Positions 58,878 to 64,000 of a stretch of 64,000 bases of DNA are shown here, piece after piece. Position 1 is the stretch's first letter, and every line of letters begins with the position of its first letter. This DNA is from CAUZFZ01 sp963579025 (lineage in GTDB: Bacteria > Planctomycetota > Planctomycetia > Planctomycetales > Planctomycetaceae), in the NCBI GenBank assembly GCA_963579025.1, contig CAUZFZ010000008.1:62001-126000 (forward strand). Direction: 5' to 3'. The notes under the pieces were generated by a model. That model searched no databases. It was given only the letters and a program-made list of their open reading frames with translations, and was not told the origin of the DNA. The translations under genes were made by a program, and so were the position numbers.

Positions 58878-59837
58878 ATGCCTTCACCCCTGCGGGTGCT
58901 GCTCGTGGCGGAAGAATCCGCCGGACTGCAGACACTGAACAAGCTTTTAACCGGGCCCCATGAACTTGTTGGAGTTCTGGCTTCACCGACGCATCAGTCG
59001 AAGTCGGCGACGGTCTGGAATGTCGCACAGAAGCATGGCATCACCGTCTGGCCGGCGGAGCATGTTCGTGACCCGGCATTTGCGGAACAGATCACCGAAC
59101 GACACGTCGACCTGCTGCTGAATGTGCATTCGCTGTACGTGATCAAGGGCCCGCTCATCGCCGCCTGTCGCATCGGTGCCTACAACATGCACCCCGGCCC
59201 GTTGCCCCATTATGCCGGGCTGAACGTTCCGAGCTGGGCGATCTACAACGGCGAGACCCAGCATGCCGTAACGATTCATGAGATGACTCCCGAAATCGAC
59301 GCGGGCACAATTGCATACGAGTCCCGTATGCCGATTGAACCCACAGAGACCGGGTTCTCGCTGATGGCAAAGTGCATCCGCGCCGGTGTTCCGTTGATCG
59401 AGCAGTTGCTCGAAGCGGCTGCCCAGGGAGCGGACGCCATCCCGAGGATTCCCCAGGACTTCTCACGTCGGCGATACTTCGGACGCAAGGCACCGAACGC
59501 TGGCCAGATCGAGTGGGACTGGGCGGCGGCGGATGTCGTGAACCATGTGCGGGCCGGTGACTATGCCCCGTTCGTTTCTCCCTGGGGTTTCCCCGAAACT
59601 CGTCTGGGAGCCAATGTTATTGGCATCGTGAAGGCGGAACGCACAGGCCAGCCCCACGATGGGATGTCGCCGGGGACGGTTGGTGAGTCGACTGATCGCG
59701 GCATATTCGTTGCGGCAGCGGACGAGTGGGTGCTGGTTCGCAAAGTCCGCATGGATGATCGCAACCGCAACGCGGCCGACGTGCTGACACCCGGTCAGCT
59801 TCTGCGCGCCGCCGCTCCGGCGATGATTCCGAGCTGA
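58878..59837 (+). CDS. formyltransferase (methionyl-tRNA formyltransferase-like)
   Basis: A 319-residue protein of the formyl-THF hydrolase/transferase fold. The catalytic Asn-x-His is in YNMHPGPLPHYAGL near residue 105, and the Asp is in IHEMTPEIDAGTI near 143. The C-terminal part (from about 205) resembles the Fmt OB-fold domain (INHV-type region in VVNHVRAGDYAPF, then GTVGESTDRGIFVAAADEWV). It differs enough from ordinary Fmt (no SLLPxxRG loop) that it may formylate an amino sugar, as ArnA/WbtJ-type enzymes do. Which substrate applies cannot be decided here. The start is the ATG at 58878 after AAAGGA. Confidence 0.85.
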   Translation: MPSPLRVLLVAEESAGLQTLNKLLTGPHELVGVLASPTHQSKSATVWNVAQKHGITVWPAEHVRDPAFAEQITERHVDLLLNVHSLYVIKGPLIAACRIGAYNMHPGPLPHYAGLNVPSWAIYNGETQHAVTIHEMTPEIDAGTIAYESRMPIEPTETGFSLMAKCIRAGVPLIEQLLEAAAQGADAIPRIPQDFSRRRYFGRKAPNAGQIEWDWAAADVVNHVRAGDYAPFVSPWGFPETRLGANVIGIVKAERTGQPHDGMSPGTVGESTDRGIFVAAADEWVLVRKVRMDDRNRNAADVLTPGQLLRAAAPAMIPS

Positions 59838-59849
59838 CCCTTTCGCGGA

Positions 59850-60863
59850 CTACTGTGTCTGTGCCGAGGGCCAGAGGACTCGCCCTGGGACCCGGTTCTG
59901 GATCTTCCACACCGTCTTTCCCGCCGTGACGTACAGCGTCTTCAGGTCGGGTCCTCCGAAGCAGCAGTTGGTGATCATGTCTTCGGCGACGGGGATCAGG
60001 CCCAGAAACTGGCCCTTCTTCGAAAAGACATAGACGCCAGCTTTGTTGTCCGTCGTTTGATTCGTGTAAGGCCGGTCGGCACCCGCGGCGACATAAATAT
60101 TGTCATCCGAATCGATGCACATTCCGTCGCCACCGCGTCCGGCTCCGAAGTCGTGAATCTCGTTCTGTTTTCCGCTGGGCAGTCCGTCCGAATCCAGCTC
60201 GAACGAGAACACTTTGCGGACCGGCTTGAGCGGTTGATTGTCGACGACGAACAACGTTCGGTTGTCGGCCGAAATTGCGATCCCGTTCGGTCGCGCGATG
60301 CGGTCCGGACCCAGGACACGCGTCAGATCGCTGCCGTCCGGGTTGACGCGGTAAACAGCCTCGGCACTTTGTTGAAGACCGTCGCGGTCGGGACCATAGT
60401 ACGGGTCCGTGAAGTAGATGCGTCCCCCATTGTCGATGCACAGATCGTTCGGGCTGTTGAACCGTCCGCCCTTGTATCGATCCACGATCACCGTCCGCTT
60501 TTTCGAGACGGCATCAATGCGTGTGATCCGGCGACCGCCCAGGCCACCCTTCTCGTTGCCTTCGCACACGATGAGATGGCCGTGCGCATCGAAGACCAGT
60601 CCATTAGCACGACCGCTGGGACGCAGAAAAGTGTCGGCCATCTCCGCTCCGGGAGCCAATCGCATGATCCGATTGTTGGCGATGTCGGTGAAGTAGACAC
60701 TGCCATCCGCGTGGTAAGCGGGACCTTCGGTGAAAACGAGCTCCGTGGCTGGTTCCAGTCGCTGGCCCGCAACCACATCCGGCAGGTCGGCCGACGATGC
60801 CTGTTCCGTGCAAACGAGACAGAGAACTCCTGCGCTTACGAATCCCTGGATGGCGGTCTTCAC
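59850..60863 (-). CDS. SMP-30/gluconolactonase-type beta-propeller, secreted
   Basis: A 337-residue exported protein. The start is a GTG at 60863, with AGGAG 8 nt upstream, giving MKTAIQGFVSAGVLCLVCTE as signal peptide. Six-bladed propeller motifs are LVFTEGPAYHADGSVYFTDI (metal Glu), the Asn in RFNSPNDLCIDNGGRIYFTD, NGIAISADNRTLFVVD and GGDGMCIDSDDNIYVAAGAD (metal Asp). These carry the divalent-metal site of sugar lactonases. It converges with the formyltransferase gene, 12 bp away. The substrate may be an aldonolactone; this is family inference. Confidence 0.92.
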   Translation of the reverse strand: MKTAIQGFVSAGVLCLVCTEQASSADLPDVVAGQRLEPATELVFTEGPAYHADGSVYFTDIANNRIMRLAPGAEMADTFLRPSGRANGLVFDAHGHLIVCEGNEKGGLGGRRITRIDAVSKKRTVIVDRYKGGRFNSPNDLCIDNGGRIYFTDPYYGPDRDGLQQSAEAVYRVNPDGSDLTRVLGPDRIARPNGIAISADNRTLFVVDNQPLKPVRKVFSFELDSDGLPSGKQNEIHDFGAGRGGDGMCIDSDDNIYVAAGADRPYTNQTTDNKAGVYVFSKKGQFLGLIPVAEDMITNCCFGGPDLKTLYVTAGKTVWKIQNRVPGRVLWPSAQTQ

Positions 60864-61177
60864 TGAACTGCTCCTGACTTGCTGATTTATGGATTGGTGG
60901 TTTCTCATGCGTCCGCGGTTACGGCAGCCTGCTCGCCTGAGTCACCCTGGTGTATGGTCCAGAACGTGCTGTGCCGTTCGGTCGCTGACAGCGTCGGAGC
61001 TTACTCCGCACGTCATCGTCAAAGAAGCCGATCGAGCCCGGTGCTCGGCCGGGCGTGCGACATTCCCGATCAATGGCCTTGCGGACAACCGGAGTCCTTC
61101 CGCCTGGACGTCAGCGAAGCTATGAATCGTGCTGAAGAGACGGCACGAAGCCCCAGAAACGGAAGAGAGACACCCGA
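60864..61177. other. divergent gap, nothing recognised
   Basis: About 310 bases between the SMP-30 gene and the 150-residue gene. No repeat, terminator or further ORF was supported. Confidence 0.45.
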
Positions 61178-61630
61178 ATGCCAGCCGCTGCTTACATTGT
61201 CTGCGCGCAGAGCGTTTCACGCGATGAGACGAACAACCTGGTCAGTTTGAATTCGGTCATCGAACGGATGGTCATCCGGATCGACCCGAAGCACAAAAAG
61301 CCGAAGAAGAAGAAAGCCGACGGTCCGGTGCTGATTCCGGCTCCGCTGAAGGGCATCGCGGTGTGGAGTCGGGAAGACGCCGACAAGGACAGCGAGTTCG
61401 AGTCCGAAGTTCTCGTTCGCACGCCCGATGGCGAAGAGTCCGTCATGGCGACCACCACATTCAGCTTTGGTGACGGACAGAATCTGCAGCGCATCTTCCT
61501 GAACTTCGCCGGTATCCCGTGGATGAACTCGTCCGGCGTGCTGGTCGTCGAGAACCGCGTGCGGAAGGCCGGTAACAAGCGGTGGAAGTCGCAGAGTTAC
61601 CCGATACTGGTGGATATGGCGAAGTCGTAG
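61178..61630 (+). CDS. conserved small cytoplasmic protein of unknown function
   Basis: A 150-residue beta-rich protein with no signal peptide: AAAYIVCAQSVSRDETNNLV, a Lys-rich segment KHKKPKKKKADG, GEESVMATTTFSFGDGQN, and IFLNFAGIPWMNSSGVLVVE. It resembles small proteins of the DUF6941 type, an attribution by eye only. The start is the ATG at 61178, with GAGAG upstream. There are no operon neighbours: an inverted repeat follows, then a gene on the other strand. Confidence 0.75.
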   Translation: MPAAAYIVCAQSVSRDETNNLVSLNSVIERMVIRIDPKHKKPKKKKADGPVLIPAPLKGIAVWSREDADKDSEFESEVLVRTPDGEESVMATTTFSFGDGQNLQRIFLNFAGIPWMNSSGVLVVENRVRKAGNKRWKSQSYPILVDMAKS

Positions 61631-61686
61631 TGTGATTCACGTTTCGTCTCGCACCACAGCTCTCGCGCCACAGCCCTGCATCCTCC

Positions 61687-61832
61687 AATCTTAATCTTAA
61701 TCCTACTCGTAATCTTAATCTGAACGAGACTGCTGAGGACGGATCTCGGCGCACGCTATGCCGGTGCAGTACGTTCCGACCAACATCGCCTGCTCTGTCG
61801 GGATTAAGATTAAGAGTAGGATTAAGATTAAG
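61687..61832. repeat. inverted TTAATC repeat
   Basis: AATCTTAATCTTAATCC and AATCTTAATC on the left (61687-61720) face GATTAAGATTAAGAGTAGGA and TTAAGATTAAG on the right (61802-61832), about 80 bases apart. It is AT-rich against a GC-rich background, with internal tandem TTAATC units. Only this copy was seen. Confidence 0.75.
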
Positions 61833-61849
61833 AGGCTGGATGTCGGCAC

Positions 61850-63814
61850 TCAGCGCATGGGTGCGGCTTCTCCGGAAGGCGCCGTCTCTATCGTCCTGAC
61901 TCCGCCAGCATCTGCTTCACGCAGATGCTCCAGCAGAATGCGACGAAGTTCGAGAATCGTGAGCGGATGGCGATGCGCGTCTGTGTGCGTCGCCTGGACG
62001 ATGATCTCGGACTCGACATCCTCCCGGTGGGCGCTGGCGAACGAAACCAGCCCGTCCCCTTCCTCGCGTCCGGACACACTCGATAGACCGTCGGGGTCTG
62101 TCATGCCGACGATATTGTGATAGCGAATTCCATGGGCATTGGGAGCGTCCGCGAGGACCTGCAGGATTTCTGAGTTCGGGGCCAGCGAGTCGAGGCTTGT
62201 GATTGGCACACTGCGGGCATGGCGGAACACCTTGCCATCGTCTGTCAGCAATTCCTGAGCCGCCGCCCGGCTGCGTTCCGGAAGCGTGACGACGCGACGC
62301 AACAGGTCCCGAAATACGGGAGTCTCTTCGCCGCTGCCTCGATGCGGACTCGCAATCGTGACGACACGACGAACTTCAGGGACCGGTTGGAAATACCATG
62401 CGCGTTCAAACTGTTCGCGCGCGGCTGAATCGATGCCCGCCTGACCAAAGTCGACATCGCTGACAGCATTCCAGTACTCGTCGCCACCTTCCAGAGTGAC
62501 CAGTCGTGAGATCAGGCCGCCCATGCTGTGCCCCACGACCACTATCTGATCGAGTGCCGTCTGTTTCCTGGACGGGTCGAGCACACGACGCATGGCCGCC
62601 AGCTCCTCACGCAGGTCGGCGGCCGATTCCCAGAATGATTCGCCAGTCGGATACAGATAGAACCAAAACTGATAGCGATCGCGAAGCTCCGGCATGCTGC
62701 GCAGGTCGTTGAGTGCTTCCATCCACGTCATGGGACTCGAGAGCAGGCCATGCACCATCAGCACCGGGATCTTCCCCGGCTGGTAGGGCTGAAGCATGTA
62801 CAGCCCGGCGATCTGCTCGGCCCGGTCCGGCCGCAGAAACCCATAGGTATCGAGTTTCTGCAACTCAGGATTCTGAAGGTAGTAAGCCAGCGGTGTCGTG
62901 ATGTCGCTTTCAAGCGGAATGCGGCGATCGGCGATCTTCAGTTCAGATTTTTCGAGTGGATCGTAGAGCTCCAGAACTGCCGCGTCGGGCTCACCCTCCA
63001 CGACTGATGGTGTCCAGCGAAGAAATGCCGTGACGGGAAAACTCAAGCCCCGTGGGTAATAGCCATCGCGATCGGTGGCGCCGTCAGGGTCGCGCCGCAC
63101 AGCGATCAACGGCACACCCAGACCGAATGTGCGGTAACGGTTCGGGAGTCCGACGACGCGATAGTCCGCGACGAACTCGAAGCGGTCGAGGTCTCCTTCC
63201 TGCCACTGAAAACTCTGTGCCGCGCATGTGAATCGGATCGGGCCCTGGCAGGTGTTGATCGTCGCTTCGCTGCCAGGCTTCAGAACACCCGCCTGTTGGG
63301 CCGTACGCAGACACCGCTCCAGCGCTGAGTTGTAAAGGTCACACACACCTCGGAACTGCGGATCCCAGGCACTTCGTCGGCCGTCGAAATCCGGTGCGAA
63401 CAGGTACAGGTACGCGTATGCCAGGCAGCCGACATACCGCTCGATGGCCCGTCGTTTGTTAAGCAGTTCGGAACGTCGTCCGGCCGAGTAATTCAGCTCG
63501 GCCAGAGCATACGCCAGTTCGAGATCCGGCTCGCGACGATACACGTCGGCGAGCGCGTTGATGACGTCGTCGGAATCCGGCTTTCCCAACCGGACCAGAT
63601 CGTATCTGCGCAGCACTTGCAGACTGCGTTCGTCCGGCTCGTCGGGGCCGGCCAGAGCGGCCTGCAGCTTCTGCGGGCGCCAGCGGTGGTGTTCCAGTTC
63701 AATGTACTTCTGAGGAAAACACCCGGCAGTCATGCAGCACAGTGCAATCAACAGTGCCGCCGTGTTAATGCAGGACGGTCTGCCGATGCGAAACCGGTTG
63801 AGAATGTGATCCAT
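61850..63814 (-). CDS. lipase/esterase-like lipoprotein with alpha/beta hydrolase domain
   Basis: A 654-residue protein. A lipoprotein signal ends CCMTAGC (Cys near residue 31), after INTAALLIALCC. The N-terminal half (to about 330) is a helical, TPR-like or unknown region (VLRRYDLVRLGKPDSDDVIN, YALAELNYSAGRRSELLNKR). The C-terminal half is an alpha/beta hydrolase: VLMVHGLLSSPMTWMEAL, nucleophile in VVVGHSMGGLISRLV, and His in TDAHRHPLTILELR near the end. This is like EstA/triacylglycerol lipase-type proteins. The start is the ATG at 63814; a GTG directly before it is also possible. Export as an outer-membrane lipoprotein is likely, and the substrate is unknown. Confidence 0.88.
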   Translation of the reverse strand: MDHILNRFRIGRPSCINTAALLIALCCMTAGCFPQKYIELEHHRWRPQKLQAALAGPDEPDERSLQVLRRYDLVRLGKPDSDDVINALADVYRREPDLELAYALAELNYSAGRRSELLNKRRAIERYVGCLAYAYLYLFAPDFDGRRSAWDPQFRGVCDLYNSALERCLRTAQQAGVLKPGSEATINTCQGPIRFTCAAQSFQWQEGDLDRFEFVADYRVVGLPNRYRTFGLGVPLIAVRRDPDGATDRDGYYPRGLSFPVTAFLRWTPSVVEGEPDAAVLELYDPLEKSELKIADRRIPLESDITTPLAYYLQNPELQKLDTYGFLRPDRAEQIAGLYMLQPYQPGKIPVLMVHGLLSSPMTWMEALNDLRSMPELRDRYQFWFYLYPTGESFWESAADLREELAAMRRVLDPSRKQTALDQIVVVGHSMGGLISRLVTLEGGDEYWNAVSDVDFGQAGIDSAAREQFERAWYFQPVPEVRRVVTIASPHRGSGEETPVFRDLLRRVVTLPERSRAAAQELLTDDGKVFRHARSVPITSLDSLAPNSEILQVLADAPNAHGIRYHNIVGMTDPDGLSSVSGREEGDGLVSFASAHREDVESEIIVQATHTDAHRHPLTILELRRILLEHLREADAGGVRTIETAPSGEAAPMR

Positions 63815-64000
63815 CACGGGAAACAGACGCGTTGACGACAGGTGGGGAGTCGGCCGCAGGAAACGCTGCCGGGCGGGGTCACGGAAATTGACCCATTACC
63901 CGTATCGCGTCAACGCGGAGTTCCCCGGCTGAACGGCCACATTCGATCGGGCTCGCGGGCTCGCCGGCTGATCTTGTCGGACTGACGATGCCTGCGCAAC
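63815..64000. other. right edge, no gene recognised
   Basis: Upstream of the lipoprotein gene. No ORF or repeat was supported in the last 186 bases; a promoter for the minus-strand gene should be here. Confidence 0.4.

Noticed and set aside
61687..61832. Possible CRISPR array from the repeated TTAATC units
   Set aside because: Units are 6 bp in tandem and inverted across a single spacer; there are no regular repeats of 25-40 bp and no cas genes.
1..64000. tRNA, rRNA or riboswitch genes
   Set aside because: All larger intergenic stretches were read. None showed a cloverleaf with a TTCRA loop, rRNA signature or known riboswitch core; a tool search would settle it.

Overview
This window comes from a planctomycete chromosome (class Planctomycetia, Planctomycetales-like). 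The lineage call rests on families typical of that group: two DUF1549/DUF1553 plus DUF1501 gene pairs (one with a planctomycete-type cytochrome c domain), Tat-exported Gfo/Idh/MocA oxidoreductases, an LEPR-XLL-like N-terminus on a Ca-binding repeat protein, and several ECF sigma/anti-sigma pairs. No tRNA, rRNA, CRISPR array or complete transposase was recognised. Species cannot be assigned from this sequence alone.

Layout. 1-6.9 kb: a partial FeoA-domain gene, a secreted protein, rseP and dxr (overlapping), a divergent second M50 protease and a WD40 protein. 7-13 kb: DUF1501 and DUF1549/1553 genes, a zinc-finger membrane protein, a DUF547 protein and a Crp/Fnr regulator. 13-19.3 kb: a three-gene ABC/gliding-type cluster (ATPase, permease-GldG fusion, DUF4340 protein with a long Pro/Ala/Asp tail). 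19.7-21 kb: an ECF sigma factor overlapping a membrane anti-sigma factor that carries two CxxCH motifs. 21-24.4 kb: metG and purQ. 24.6-29.1 kb: a second DUF1549/1553-DUF1501 module with a DUF433/DUF5615 toxin-antitoxin-like pair inserted in it. 29.3-38.9 kb: mainly metabolism (enolase-superfamily enzyme, exonuclease, nadB, oxidoreductase, lipoprotein, cysK, glpD, SxtJ-like protein).

38.8-42.8 kb is the most disturbed accessory region. It has a 137-bp direct repeat bracketing a RelE/ParE toxin-antitoxin pair and a group II intron reverse-transcriptase scrap, a STAS-domain scrap, an intact two-gene cassette (DUF488 protein plus an unrecognised partner) and a fragment of an Ig/cadherin-like surface protein. 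42.8-51.7 kb: two hydrolases, then a sigma / anti-sigma / secreted protein / CsgG / CsgG-TPR-propeller run that looks like a self-regulated envelope operon. 52-63.8 kb: SDR, acylphosphatase, ComF, a Tat oxidoreductase, a 960-residue calcium-binding repeat protein, a formyltransferase, an SMP-30 protein and a lipase-like lipoprotein.

Intergenic spaces are packed with imperfect and perfect inverted repeats of at least ten sequence families. Six have the same architecture: two hairpins facing each other with a GTAG tetranucleotide at each outer foot, the layout of REP/BIME elements moved by REP-associated tyrosine transposases. This, the heme-motif anti-sigma factor, the CsgG operon and the DUF488 cassette are the best leads for something undescribed.
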